Positions 43,871-57,049 of a stretch of DNA of 64,000 bases are shown one piece after another. The DNA is from Actinostola sp. cb2023 (lineage: Eukaryota > Cnidaria > Anthozoa > Actiniaria > Actinostolidae), in NCBI GenBank assembly GCA_033675265.1, contig JAUJYZ010000728.1, forward strand, positions 237,218-301,217, given 5' to 3'. The notes below the pieces were generated by a model. It had not been told where the DNA came from and searched no databases. It saw nothing but the letters and a program-made list of their open reading frames with translations. Made by a program: the position numbers and the translations under genes. The number at the start of each line of letters is the position of its first letter. The first letter of the stretch is position 1.

Positions 43871-44389
43871 AAATATAAAGTAACTGATTTCAAACGATTT
43901 TTCTAATATATAACTAGACGCTGTTCTAATTCGCGAGGGGGGGGGGTTTGGTGGTGGGGGAGTGGAGGTTCACTTGGCTAACTGATAATGTACAGATGAT
44001 GGAAGCGAGAATTGGCATGGTGATCTTAAAATTGCAAGGTTTCCGAAAATGTTGTGAACATTATGATTGTAGTTTGTCTGTTCTATAGTCGACACCACCA
44101 GCTACGAATGGGTATACGACGGCAAAGTTTCTAAAATATAATTGTCCAGAAGGAACTACAATTGAGCTAGTTTCGAGACGCACATGACTAGTGCTATCTC
44201 TAAAACGTAGCTAAAACAGTCAAACCTTGTTTGCCTTTTTTGTATGCTACCAGAGAAATTATGCTACTTCATTGGTATAATTGCACATTATCGAATGTTG
44301 CTCATCGAATGAGTACCGCTAAGAATTATAACATACTTAGATTTTTAATAGCGCAAGGACATAGCAGTTTCGAGAAGTGCTAAAATGGT

Positions 44390-44620
44390 CCCAGACAGCC
44401 CCAACCATGCTTCCGTTTGAAAAGGCTACATCAAATGCTGAATCAACATATAACGACTGAACTTTTCATGGGTGTGGGAAGTTCTGTCCTAGTGTGAACT
44501 GCTTTCTGAATCTTGACAATAAGACTAGTCATGTATAGAGTCTATGAAAGCCACTTAATACTTTAGGTTATAATATATTCTAACCCTAATTACACTGGAA
44601 TTTTTGCAATTAATTAAAGT
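44390..44620 (-). pseudogene. Decayed duplicate of the GPCR 5' end and its upstream flank
   Basis: The minus strand starting near 44532 reads ATG ACT AGT like the receptor at 36153. It keeps recognisable matches through codon ~35, including AGTCGT...GATTC near the MNKS start. The upstream flank is also shared: both copies have GGTTATAATATATT followed by CCCTAATT and an AATTAA run. Several small indels destroy the frame within 15 codons, so this is not a working gene. No later receptor segments were recognised between 39 and 44 kb. It is probably one end of an old tandem copy of the receptor unit. Confidence 0.6.
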
Positions 44621-45099
44621 ATGAATCTGATAGGCAGTGTAGAGAGAGATGTTTCATACATCAAGCAGCTGTTTTGTATCATTTTAAATATCACTTGCCC
44701 CACAAAGTTTGCCTTTTTCTGTATTCGTAAGATTCTATACCCTTAACCTTTGAGAACTACATTAACTGACTTTATTTCACGAGGGATTGTACCTTCTAGT
44801 CATTTTGTTCAGGTAATATTAAGGCCTTAATGAGAGCAAATGATTCGGTCTGTATCCATACTAGGGATAAACAAATATTACTATAGACAACCACTGAATA
44901 TGAGCATCGCGCGCTCTGATTGATTGGCGCTACTACTAGGCTATCACTCTATACCCATCGATAAATTTTCTCGTGTACAGCGCCCATTGGTTAAAAACGG
45001 GTCACTGTAGGTTAGCGATTATCCACTGACGATGTCAGGTATATCCCACCAGTTTGGAGATGATATCCCCCACTTTGGATGAAAATGAGTATAACAATG

Positions 45100-45585
45100 A
45101 ACTTTTTAAAGACTGTAGTAGTATTTTCCATAGTAGATTATGGCTTGTGACAACACACGGATGTGTGTACTTGTTCGCTTTTTGTGTGGATTTTTTTTTT
45201 TTAACGTCGGTATTTGAGGTAGTTTTTATAATTTTTTTTCGATCACTTGAAGCTACGGAACGAAACGTCAATCGGCGTCCAAAAAGTCACTCAAATGAGA
45301 ACCCAATATCAAGAAAGCCGTCCGTCAATTTTTTTCGGTGTTTTCTTCAATATTGAGTCGGTAAAACTTATCGAATGGGTTTATAAAATACATAAACCCC
45401 TGTCTGGCTTACAGGTAATTTCGGCTGATAATTTCCTTGGCTTAGAGGATTGTCCTCAAAATTCACAGTTCCCTCGAGCTTGCGCTTCTACGGGCCAACC
45501 TGTGTGCGATTTTTCGGCCAATCTCTCAGCCGCGGCGTTGTCATCCCGATATACCAGCCGCCAGAAGGGGTTCATTTACTCACAT
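45100..45585 (-). repeat. 0.5-kb dispersed repeat, copy 2 (inverted)
   Basis: Reverse complement of copy 1 with moderate divergence. The two could be independent insertions or the ends of one 5-kb element, but the interior holds the receptor remnant and no transposition gene. Confidence 0.7.
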
Positions 45586-46518
45586 AAACCTTTAGTCGAG
45601 AAATAGTCACAATGCCGAACAATGTCTAAATTTACGGCGAAGGGATTTTCTTTTCTTTCTCGATAGATTCTCAATAAAGTAGAATCCTAATAAACTACGT
45701 AACTGTGTACATTATAGTCCTAAAATGTTTGTGGCTAATAAAATGCTTTTTACATGGTTTTTCGGACGAACAAACTGTGAAATTTTGTTAGACTTATTTT
45801 TTACAAAGGAAAAATGAACAAACAAGTGTATTGAAACTCTCCAGTCACAGGCGAAGGACAAAGGGAAAAACCAAATATCATTCTGGATGATTCGGACAAA
45901 AGTAGATGTGACCAATCGGTTAAGAGAAAAACACCCCCATATGTCCTAGAACTGCCTGTGTGAATATGTAAACGTGTGAATATTCAAGTTTGAGTCATTC
46001 GCAGCGAAACGCAAACTCCTCGTCTCGGGATGCCTTGAGTTAAACTCTCCGAAAACAACCTCTAATGGTTTCATTCCGCCATTTGGCCCAGGATTTTCAA
46101 GAATTTTCGGCTTTGTACTTGTATTTCTCATCTTTAGCATGTTTTCGAAAGTATTTTTGGTGTGATTCAGGCGACATTTTTGGAAGTTAAAGTAGACACA
46201 TAAACTTTAAAACTTGAATTTCATCGATCAAAGAAACGTTTGGGTAAACAGAGTCATGATTCGCATAGCGTGTTTTGTTTGTGCGTGTGTAAGCATGCAT
46301 GGCGGAACTGTGTTTTTGTACAGAAAAGCGGAAATAAAAAATTCTTTTACATAAAGAATATTTACAATGCCATGGTTGTCTATATAATAAACAATATCCC
46401 CACTCATCTCGTCCGTGTACATGGCTTATACATTGCTCTTGTAGCGACTTGGTTTCGTGGAAGTATGTGTTTACTTGGACGACCGCGTAGCGGGAGTAGC
46501 CAATTTGTTTACATCACC

Positions 46519-46631
46519 GAGTATGATTACAGACAGAATTGGACGACACCATATGACCAATTAATCATAATTTATTATTTGGTAACAGGGTCTGGACTTC
46601 GTGGGTCCAATTCTGTCTGTAATCAATACTC
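46519..46631. repeat. Hairpin with GAGTATGATTACAGACAGAA arms
   Basis: The 26-bp arms are mirrored at 46606-46631 around about 60 bp. A shorter piece of the same arm is at about 14195. Confidence 0.75.
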
Positions 46632-46974
46632 AGAATAAACTACGCGTCTTCAATTTTGTTTATCCCATCGTATTTACAGACCGAATTGGCTCCACTCAGT
46701 CCTATTACCCATTATTAATCATAACTTTTACAAAATTTCCGAGAAAAAAAGCATCCTCATGATAACCAATGCTGAAGCCCCAAACACAATGCATATTTTG
46801 GTGAAAAAGACGAGAAAAGTTATAGTGAACAATTTTCTTGGGCGCGCGCTCGATAGCGTGATAGCGCGTGCATTATACGTGAAAGAGGGTGTAATGTGAA
46901 TGGCTCTTGCAAACTGTCCGATTACAACTGTCGAATTATATGTTAATCGTACTGAGTGGAGTCCAATAGATATT

Positions 46975-47835
46975 TTCGATGCGATGGTCGCTGTCCAAAG
47001 TATCGCAGGGCGACTGTGGAAAGAGGCTATTCGAGCAAAAGTGTAATCAAACAAATCCTTTTCTCAGTAAGAAAATGTAAAGCTCCATATTTTGTGCGAT
47101 ATATGCCTTTCCACGAGACATTCCAAGTGTCTCACCTGTTTCTTTACGATGTTCAAACACTGTATCTAGCCGCCTGTAAAGCAAGGACCTTGCATTCTGG
47201 TAGTGTTTTGGCTGTGACTGAACACGCGAACGTAAGATCCAAACTGCATGATATCCCAGTAACGACAATTTATCTCGCAGAACTCACAGTAACTCTACTT
47301 TTTTTTAAGCAGTACACTGCCTGATGTTGAAAGAATATCTCTCGTGACATGGGAATGCCAACGCGGTACAATAATTAAAGGTTTTATTTATACATGGAAA
47401 ACTTGTTATCATACTAAGCCAGCATCTCTTGGCAAAGAAGATCGTGATAACTAAGATGAAAGAAACATCACAAAGATACATTCATTTAACCGATTATAAA
47501 TCACTAACTTCAGACTGGCTGGACTAAAATTCTCACCATGCACCGATACTATATACAAACTTTTTGCAGTAAACAGGCATCCTGTTTCGCACAAGCCAAT
47601 TTATGTTTCGGTGTTTTCACAGCCAAAAATACTTACAATAATGCATTGTTGGACATCGTAAAGAAACAGGTGAACCTGCCGTATGAATTCTTCGTGAAAG
47701 TCATATATCGCACAAAATATAGCTTTTATCATTTTCTAACGATGAAAAGGCTTTGTTTGATTACATTCTTGCCCGAATGCCTCGTTTCACGCTCGCCCGC
47801 GATACTTTGGACAGGCGACCATCGGCATCTCGAAA
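46975..47835. repeat. Foldback, two ~190-bp inverted arms
   Basis: 46975-47165 matches 47640-47835 in reverse complement: GTCCAAAGTATCGC, then TGTAATCAAACAAA, then ATTTTGTGCGATATATG, then CACCTGTTTCTTTACGATG. Open frames on both arms (for example 46956-47324 and 47538-48059) share mirrored words such as PAILWT because of this and are not supported as genes. Confidence 0.75.
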
Positions 47836-48551
47836 GGATCTATTGCGCCATTACCAAATCTGATGCGGGGACTGGGACCCAGTCGTCAAAACTAATTCAT
47901 AAGAAACTAGCAAAAGTTTGTCTGGAAGGTTATGGTGAACTTCGGCTTAATATTGACGATTCTGAGAGGGCCTCAAAGATGTCTATTTCCCGGCCTACCA
48001 GCTCTGGTACATATTTTGATGTTGTCCCATCCCAAGCCAAGACATTCCAATCACTGTAAATTTTGGCTGGGGACAACGACCTTGGTCAAAATGTTTATAT
48101 TTCCGATAGCAATATAAACTGATTTCTGCATCATTGAACCTGATTTGCTCCTTTTTTGCATCCTTCAAACGCGACAAGCTTTTTGTCATAGACGCTTGTA
48201 CACACTGATTGATACAATGTGCTTTTTTAACTAATGCCGGTTTGATGCCCGATTGATCCAGCAAATTTTTTCTGTGGCCACTAAATACAAGTTCGTAGTG
48301 ACTGGTTTATCATTTCTGAATTCAGTCAACTTTTTCCTTTGCAAGAAACATGTAATTAAGTTAGTACTAAAAATAAGAGTATGGAAAACTGCATATGTTT
48401 CCTCGATCAGGGAAAAATATATCACATTTCGAACTTGCTTATTGATCCGTGTGTAAAATATTTGGAAATTGCCTTCAGAAAGCGTCGCTTCGAGCCATAA
48501 TTTATTTGGCGAATTCCCTATGTAGCTACTACATACAGACCAGGATGCGGA

Positions 48552-48740
48552 CACAGGCAGCCCAATACGCATTGCTTTTGAGGCTATAAATAGTTTCCAA
48601 AAAATTAAGTTGGCGTTTGTTTTATGGTTCCCGTGTTGTAAAGCGCGCGCAATCACTATGTGGGTTCCGCTGGTTTTGAGTATGTCCTATGTTGTCTTCC
48701 TGTTTGTGGCATAGTCGCCGCGCGTGCAGTGTATGTGTAT
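48552..48740 (+). repeat. CACAGGCAGCCC family, copy with inverted partner at 51.8 kb
   Basis: Matches 51784-51984 in reverse: CACAGGCAGCCCAA, then TTTGAGGCTA, then GCGCGCGC and ATGTGGGTTCC. The ends are like those of the 33981-34330 palindrome. Confidence 0.6.
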
Positions 48741-48960
48741 ATTTGAAACAAAGGGTTCGCAAACATTGAGGTGTGAGGCAGCGTCCAGTGTCACGGGGTG
48801 ATGGCACTGATGTGCGGACGGCGCCACGGCGCAAAGTAGATGGTGCACTTTTCCGTGAACCGAAGAGCCTAGTCGCGTACGCTACAGGCCCTTGGGGGTA
48901 CCCAGGGTACACAGTCGTTTATTTTGTCTCTAATGGCGTTTCCCTGCTGACAGAGTCTAT

Positions 48961-49618
48961 CTTTTCTCCCGTTGAACGATAGAGGAAGAAGAAGACTCTG
49001 CCCCCGTCCGTTGAGTTCCCTCTGATTTCGCATGAGGCGTTCCTATTCCTAAGGCAGACGGTTCATTAGGTATGGCAACCAGTATGATGCTTATTCGCGA
49101 CGCGAAACGGTTATCAACAAATCACAAGGTCAACTTCTTGCTTTGTGATTTTACTCATGCCACTTTTGAAGTGTTTTCAGGACTCGTATCTATATTTTAT
49201 GATGTCGGTCTTGGTTCACCAAAGAACCTTTGGACGACCTTCGGACTAACTCTTGTGAATTTTTTGTACTGCTATTAATCCGAACTTTTCGTACTATTTC
49301 ATCTGACCTGGACACAGGGTCTGCTTTAGGAGGCTACTCGAATTGGCCGCTTGATAAATAAGAGGATTTCACGCATATCCGTTGGCCGTTGCAACAGAGA
49401 CAATTATTTTTGAAATTCAACCGTTTTATATTGGGCGGGCTCCAAAATAGCCAGCATCCTTTATTCATAGTCTCGCATGCAGAACACTTAGTTATCAAAA
49501 ACCGTGATTTTAGAACCGTTTCCCCTCCACACAGTGTGGACGGCGGTTAGATCGAGTAGAGCGTTCAACGGATGGTGGCGAGTCTTCTTCTTCCTCTTCC
49601 TCATTCCCGGGAGAAAAG
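48961..49618. repeat. Inverted-repeat element, 0.66 kb
   Basis: CTTTTCTCCC and GAGGAAGAAGAAGACTC on the left are mirrored on the right (49580-49618). Also a CCGTTGA block on each side. The interior frame 49072-49278 has no recognisable match. Confidence 0.55.
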
Positions 49619-49997
49619 AAGACTTGTCGATCACAGGGAACTAGTGGCGGGCGTTGGAAGAGGGGTTCATATCAAGAAGACCTGTTTTTTCGGTGTAACG
49701 TTTGGATTCTTTTCCCTATTCAATGTGAAGTTTAGAGTTCACAATTCGATTTCCAGAACTTTAGTAAATCTAGAAGCGAATTCTGAACGGTTTTAAAGTG
49801 TAGTCCTTTTTCATTTGAATGCATTGTTGGGAGACTTTGGATTTTTTGTGCTCGACACGTGGAAAGTTTTATGCCGTTGAAACTACACTGCCTAAACAGG
49901 TAGTATTTTGTTCATGTTTTTTTACGGTATATTTGCTCTAAAATGTTTCTCTAATAAGGACTTGCCTGGTTACTAGAGGCAGAAGGGACTGCATTAC

Positions 49998-50568
49998 GCG
50001 CCCTATGCAGCGTCCTGATTTGATATCAGAATACTATAAATCTGTCACGTTAAATAACCACTGCCCTCTGAAGAAAGCATTTATTCATCGATATTTTTTG
50101 GAAAAGTTTCAAAGTATTGATAAATCCCGCTAATAATATCACATAAATGAGCATGTATATAGGGGTTTAGTATGGATTTTTGCCGTCATTAGTACACACC
50201 TCGTTCTGGTCTTTTATCATAATAAAAACGTTCGTAACTCCGCAGGCTGACATTTCGCCCTCAACTTGTGTTTACGACTTATCTTATGATAATCTCTTCT
50301 TTTAGTGAACGTGTTAACCTTGAATGAACAATTGTGGAAAATATATGTACATCATAACGAGGCTGTGTACTAAATGACGGCAAATCCCCATACTAAACCC
50401 TATAAATGTCATTTGGATATCTTCGCGTGGTATTGATAGCCAATACTTTTGAACTTTTCCACAAATATCATGAAGGTACCTGCTTTGTTCAGATGTCAGT
50501 GGTTATTTTTTATGGTGACCGATTCTAATTATTCTGATATCGAGGAAAATCGCGCGTGCATAGGGCGG
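49998..50568. mobile_element. Inverted-repeat element related to 5506-6907
   Basis: Arms of about 230 bp run GCGCCCTATGCA, then a TGATATCAGAATA block, AATAACCACTG, then GGTTTAGTATGG and TTTGCCGTCATT. The inner block TTTAGTATGG..TTTGCCGTCAT also occurs in the element at 5506-6907. Confidence 0.7.
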
Positions 50569-53500
50569 TACTACCTCACAAATCGTTTTTTTCCGCTATA
50601 ACTTATGACTGAGCGATTTGACGTGTGTAAGATGTAGTCATGATCTGAAATACACTTCAAACCAGGAACCGTCTCTCCACTGACTGATTTTACTTATCTG
50701 TTTTTAGACATTACGTGACTCTTCATCTAAGAAGTGTTGACATAATTTTGTACTTTACTTATAGTTCTTCTGACACAGGGAACGCCAAGCGGACAGCATA
50801 AACCTCGTGACGTCAGAAATATAGCCAACTCAATTTTCAACTGACATCGAAGGAGACATGAATAGGCGAGGACTCGTGAATCTGCCGTGACAACTAAAAG
50901 TATGAACAGTTGTTCGTTATTGTGCATTGGAGATATGACACGTGCACATTAGCAAATATTAAAGTCTTACTATACATCTAGAGAAACAGATAAGTTTAAA
51001 AGCGGCGTATTTTCGTAACGGAACGTAGTAGCTTCGAGTTTGCTTTCAATCATTCATGACATGATTCACAACTTGTCGATTGTGATATAATGTTTTATCC
51101 TTGTTTATTAAGTCTTATTTCCTTCTAGTTCTATCAATATGTGAAGAAATTGCACAAAAGTAAACGGCAAAGACGGTGTGTAAAAAGCTAGTAGAACTTA
51201 TTGTTGGAAATATACTGTTGTTTGTCATTTTGTTGTACAAGTACTGTAGCAAATGTTGTTTTCAGTACTAAAATTGAGGAAGAGACTATGTCAGCATTTA
51301 TGAGAAACACAATGCCTGCAATTGTTTTTTTTTGGAAGATTTTAATCGATAAAAAATCAAAATACAAACAATACTTTCAGAAGTCAAAACATAAACAACT
51401 AAAGTATATTGTAAGATGTTTTTGACTCATGTTTAGTGAACTTATCAGTGTTAAAACTTGCCAAAAAGAGCATCTGTTCAGATTTGCCGAGCGCTTATCT
51501 TGTCGATGCCTTCTCGAAGTAAAATCCAGACTACTTCCAACGGAAAAGTGACACCATCGACTTGCGCCGGAGTCCTTGCGCCGCAACAATCGTGGAACGA
51601 CGACTCTCAAAATTTCAAAAATTTAGTTCTCAGCGTACGTTGAAGTTAGACGACTGACACTTACTAGAAGTGTTTGAGGAGAATACGGTACAGGTTTAGT
51701 TAATATACGAAGGACATTGATTTTTCACATCAACATTGACAAAATTTAGGGTCAAAAGTATTTGTCACGTGACCATAGGTTTCATAACACGTTGTTTCAT
51801 TACACATGTACTGCGGGACGCGCGGGATGCACACAGGTAACCCACTAGGACATTACTCAACACAGGGAACCCACATATGTCTTGCCGCGCGCGCCTTATC
51901 ACAGGAACCCATAAAAAAAAAACGCAAATATCATTTTTTGAATATTTAGTAGCCTCAAAGCAATGGTTGGGCTGCCTGTGCATGTACTTACAAGTTTTTG
52001 TGCGATAGTGAAGTTTAAGCCTCGAAAATGAATGCCGTCACAATCTCAACAGATTGAATCCTGATCAAGTGGAAAGACGTCCACTTTCCTTTCCGGTTTC
52101 AAGCAATATAATAATATGCTTGAAGTTTTGAAGAACGATTATTTAAATTTCAAAGCCGTTTGTTATGAAGTTGAGTTTATGTGTGTTTGTTCAGATTCCA
52201 TAGGAGTCAAAAAATGAATTGTATGCTAACCCTATTAATAGTACATTTCAGTCCTACTCCCCCTTCGAACTTTGATCAAAGACACCCTGAATAAGATTCC
52301 TGGTTCCAGTAATATCATAACCTGCTACAACAGAAGAATATTAATACATAACCACCTTGAAGAGAGAATTTAATAAATAGTACTGTATTATTGGATATAT
52401 AGTTTTCCTGAGCTCATCAATTATAACAACTAGACGCTCTACTAGCGTCAAGTCGGGCTTCTAAATGAATGTAAGCCTATTTGGAACTAAATATGATATC
52501 TTATAGTGCGATTAAATAGTATTTTGTTGCTCGGTCGTTGCGTGACTCGAGCTCGAGAGAACATGCTTTCCTTGGGCAATTTTAGTAATGCGCTTTGCAC
52601 AAACTGAGCGAATCATGAATGACAATGACATAGTTTTATTTGTTTTAACCATAAATATATCCATACAATACAAAATACGTATACAATAAACTAGACATCG
52701 CTGTTGGATGAAGTGTAATATGGTTTACCCAAACCGTAGAGACGTTTTGTTCTCCTTCACCGCCGTCTTGCGTGTATCACTCACTTCGATTCGTTTTAAG
52801 ATCTCTAACCCTTTGCAGTACTAGTACTGGATTGATAAATCCATAATCTCTATGAAGTTATTGTGGTTATTTTGAAACTGACAAGAACGACTATAACCTT
52901 CCCCCGACAAGGTTTGTTATTCAGACTCAACCAGTCTCGTATTGATCAATCCGTAGCTTTTATAAGCCTTCGGTGTTATCTTAGTGGCCGGCACAGGGCA
53001 CACCTGTAGAATCCATTAGCGATTTGAGGTCAACGAAGAAACGGATCTCATTTAGAGTCGGAGCTTCCACAGGTAAGCCGACTAATTATGGTATGTCTGG
53101 GTAAGGGTATCTATATTTTACATTTTGGTCTTGGATAGGGCATCATGCTCCGCAAATGGATAAAACTGGGCCTCATACCACGTTTGCATATTTAAGTCAG
53201 TTTTAGTCTATTAAGATCTGGCCAGAGCTACCATGAATATGGGAGAGCTGAACATATGAATTTCAAGTACAGTAAGGTCGTTTTTTACTGAGTAAACAAG
53301 TTGCAAGACCTTGGTAAATTATAAATTATTGTTTGTTGATCAGATTGGTCCGGAGTTTTCTGATTTGTACCTTGGTAAAAGCGTCTCAATGTAGACATGG
53401 CCTTGAGGCCCATGGCAAATGGTGCCAACATGCCCAAACCCAACATTATGGACCTTTAGATCCGACTAACAGTACGAATCTAGTACGAGTACCGACTTTT

Positions 53501-53959
53501 CAACCGTGCCCGTATACTCAGATAATCACGTTTCACAACCAATCCTTTTCTCCAGAAGCCCTACTTCTACTGATGGATGACAGGAGGAGCGACGGCTGTT
53601 AGAACGAGAATTATTTGAAAATAAGAAAGTCGTACTCCTACTAGATTTCGTACTCGTAGTCGGATCTAAAAGGGGCCCTACATCAGTGCCATCGTTTGCA
53701 AACCTGTTTGGGCAATGTTACGGTGCTGTAGCATGTGTACATATTTTTCTGCCGCATCTTTGATTCAGATTTCAAAGTACTCTACTAGTGCATAATCGAT
53801 ACTTCATCTTTTGATCATTCATGTGCCCAACATATGATGTGCCAACCTCATGGGAGCCGAAGTGGACAAAAAGTTGTTTGAGATCTTTTGTCTCCTTAAT
53901 TCGAGTGTATCATTTCTCCAGACGGAACATTATCTCCATAATCCAGAATGAAATGTTAT
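50569..53959. other. Mostly unlabelled DNA
   Basis: It contains the repeats at 51784-51984 and 52523-52582, plus a TAGACGCTC...AGTCGGGC block near 52431 that resembles the 1488 element end. Open frames are short and unsupported. Confidence 0.4.
51784..51984 (-). repeat. CACAGGCAGCCC family, second copy
   Basis: Reverse-orientation relative of 48552-48740 with extra internal ACACAGG words. Non-coding. Confidence 0.6.
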
Positions 53960-54140
53960 CGACGCAGAATTTTTTTTCCCGATACGAGATTTTTATTCCG
54001 ATCGAGATTTATTGTTTCCGATCGAAGATTTTTGTCCGATCCGAGATTTTTTTCCGATCGAGATTTTTTCCGATCGCGATTTTTTTCTGATGAGATTTTT
54101 TTCCGGGATCCGAGATTTTTTTTCCGATACGAGATTCCCG
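53960..54140 (+). repeat. Degenerate ~17-bp tandem repeat
   Basis: About 10 units of CCGATCGAGATTTTTTT with variants. The overlapping open frames encode only RFFSDRDFF-like repeats. Confidence 0.85.
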
Positions 54141-55359
54141 CTATTCTGTACTGGTTCAGTCAGGAATACAATAAAAAAGTATACATTCAAAATGGCGTCG
54201 TGTGGAATAGTTGGTCTTTGTGTACTTTTAGTTGTTATATTTTGTAATTAATAGTTACCAATTTTACCGTATTTTGTTGCACATGATCGGGAACTAGAAG
54301 GGTTTCGTTCTATCCTTGCCAGAGTGTATATCCCATGGGCTATGAGTCATGTCAATGTTTATGACCCTTGCTACTTGACAATGGGTGTTGCTTGTGTACG
54401 CTTGAAGAACACACACAAAGTCCCCTTCTTGCCATATCATTGTCCTGGCCAAACCAACAAGGTTTACGGAGCTTAAAGCTTTGTTACCAGGATTTATTGT
54501 CACATCTTTATCAGTTTTAGTTGAAGAACAAAACGAATTAAACTGGACAGGATCAATTTATAATCAGGTACAGCTAGTCGCATCCACTTACGATGTGAGA
54601 GATTTCCTGGTGTGAAGGCTCCAAGTTTAATTATCCCCAAGAGCAAATGGGAGGAATTAAGGCTACCAGGAATGATCATGGTCAGCAATTGCTAGTTTCC
54701 TTGTGTTTCTGCAAAAACGTTTTTATAGAAGAATAAATGATTATGGCCTGCAGATGTATTCTGATATTTCAGATGATGACCTAGTCCACCACACTAAGGA
54801 ATTATTTTTCAGCTAACTCCAATTTTCTGGTGAAACATACATACGTGGTGCATTAAAGGGGTCGTAAGATCATGTACAAAGGTGAGGATTAGAGAGGCAT
54901 TACGTTCTAGATCCAATTGGGTCGTGCCCATAAGGAGGAAAGTAACTGTGAAACGACGACAGTATAATGTTAACATACCTAACCATTTAATGTGCACATT
55001 GACTCATTGATACGCATCCCCCTTCCCCACCTCATTAAAAAAGCCCATCTGACCAACACCACCCCCTTCCTCCTATCCCTCACCCAAACTAACCTACTCA
55101 TCCCACCTCCTGCAACACCCTACAAACACCCGACTTCCACCCGATTCTAAACTTTAACCCAAACCCCTTTTCAGATATGCGTAGGTACGACTGTACCTGC
55201 CAGGCTAATGCCTATTTATGTATCCAACATATGTTACATCCCCTTGTCATAATTCCATGCATCCATGCAATCCAATTCTCCTCCTCCCTCGCCATCTTCA
55301 CTTTCATTTTCATATTATAAGACAAAAGCCTTCCCCTGTCTCACACAATATCCCTGACC
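54141..55359. other. No gene seen; becomes C-rich towards the satellite
   Basis: No recognisable protein. Isolated pieces such as CCTGGCCAAAC at about 54445 resemble the satellite unit at 55360 onwards. Confidence 0.4.
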
Positions 55360-56110
55360 TAACATACAAAACATGCACTTAAACTACAACCCTCCCCGCC
55401 TCCTATCTCTTTACCACGACTCAAATGAAGCGCAGCTATCCCTACCCCACCGCCACCCTCCTACGAACCAAAGCCGACTACAAGCCCTTCCCCTGTATGC
55501 AACACATGTCCTGGCCAAACTTACAAAACATGCGCTTAAACCACATCCTCACCCCTCCCCACTCCATCTCTTTCCACAACCCTGTGAAGCGCAGCTACCC
55601 TACACCCCCTCACCACTCCTACGAAACAAAACACTACACACCCTATCCCTTGTTATGCATACATATGCCTGGCCAAACTTACCAAAACATGACGCTTAAA
55701 ACCACATTCCTCCCCCTCCCCCCTCCAATCTCTTTCCCACGGGCCCTGTGAAGCGCAGCTATCCCTACACCCCACCCTCCTACGAACCAAAGCACTACAC
55801 ACGCCCTTCCCCCTGTATGCACACCATAATGCCTGGCCAACTTACAAAACATCCGCTTAAACCACATCCTCTCCCCTCCCCCCTCCAATCTCTTTAACCA
55901 CACCCTGTGAACGCGCAGCTATCACTACCACCCAACCCTCCTACGAGACCAAAACACGTACACCACACCCTTCCCTGTTATGCCATACATATGCCCTGGC
56001 CAAACTTACAAAACTAACGCTTAAAAAACCACCGATCCTCACCCCTCCCCCCCTCCATCGTCTTTACCACTACTCTGTGAAGCGCAGCTATCCCTACCAT
56101 CCCAGCCCCC
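55360..56110 (+). repeat. C-rich satellite, ~163-bp units, five copies
   Basis: The marker TGAAGCGCAGCTATCCCTAC recurs at about 55425, 55586, 55750, 55910 and 56079. Each unit also has CCTGGCCAAACTTACAAAAC and GCTTAAACCACA. Units differ by many one-base indels in homopolymers, which suggests long-read consensus error on top of real divergence. Confidence 0.85.
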
Positions 56111-56775
56111 CATAACGCCCATGATCCCTCCCGTCAACATCCCCTACGGCTTGCCAACCCACGCCCTCCTACACACGCCCTACATACTCCCTTCCCTACC
56201 AGCACTACACCAAGCAAACCACCCATGCACTCAAACAAACCCCCTCCCCACCCCCATTACACATCCTTCAATGCAATACAACACCACACAGCCCTTCCTC
56301 TCTATGCAACACATAAACATATACACTAGCCTCCATACACAACGTAACGCTTTGAACCTACCGAATCAGCCTATCCATTATCTCGATCCGGTTTTCATCC
56401 AACTCCAGCAGTTTTCTCTCATGTTACCCGTCCGCACCGTCCATTCCTCGCATTCCTCCATCGACACCCCTCCCGATTGATATGCGCATTACATTTGAAC
56501 TGCCGACATGTATCTGCCAGCAAACTACTATTTGCCCTCAGGTTTATAGGCCCTTTGCCCAAACAAGTAACCGAAGTAAGCTCCTACCATCCACGTCACG
56601 AGATTGCTATATCACCCATACACTTTGTTCACACGCTCTATTTGTGCCTCACGTACGTAGCTAGTCCCCACGCCCACGCTAGCGACAAACACGGCTCCCA
56701 CCGGTACCAATCGTGTGTATTGGGCTTGACTTCGTAGCTGGGGGCCTAGAAGTATGAATATACATTGATCGATAT

Positions 56776-56817
56776 CTCCACCAAGATTTCAAGCTCCCGT
56801 TTGATGAATCTTGGTGG
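56776..56817. repeat. Short hairpin
   Basis: CCACCAAGATT is mirrored by AATCTTGGTGG around a 20-base loop. Confidence 0.6.
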
Positions 56818-57049
56818 AACGTGGGTACTACTGAGTCCCCATCTCCCTCCAACGGTGTTTATTTTTTCTGCTTACGAATCTTCCCGTTCCTTCTCTCTCG
56901 TAGCCGGTCGTTTGTGCTTTCAACACCGTGCTCGCAACGTTGCTATAAAGAAAAAACGGTCATCAATTGCCGTTTCGGTTTTTTGTCTGTTATATTTATC
57001 ATTTAATTTTGCTTGTTGTCTATTCTTCACTCTATACTTTCTATCCCTC

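Noticed and set aside
46956..47324. 122-codon open frame
   Set aside because: Overlaps the foldback arm; no recognisable family and no splice or start context.
47538..48059. 173-codon open frame
   Set aside because: Half of it overlaps an arm of the foldback and its mirror gives similar peptides; no domain features.
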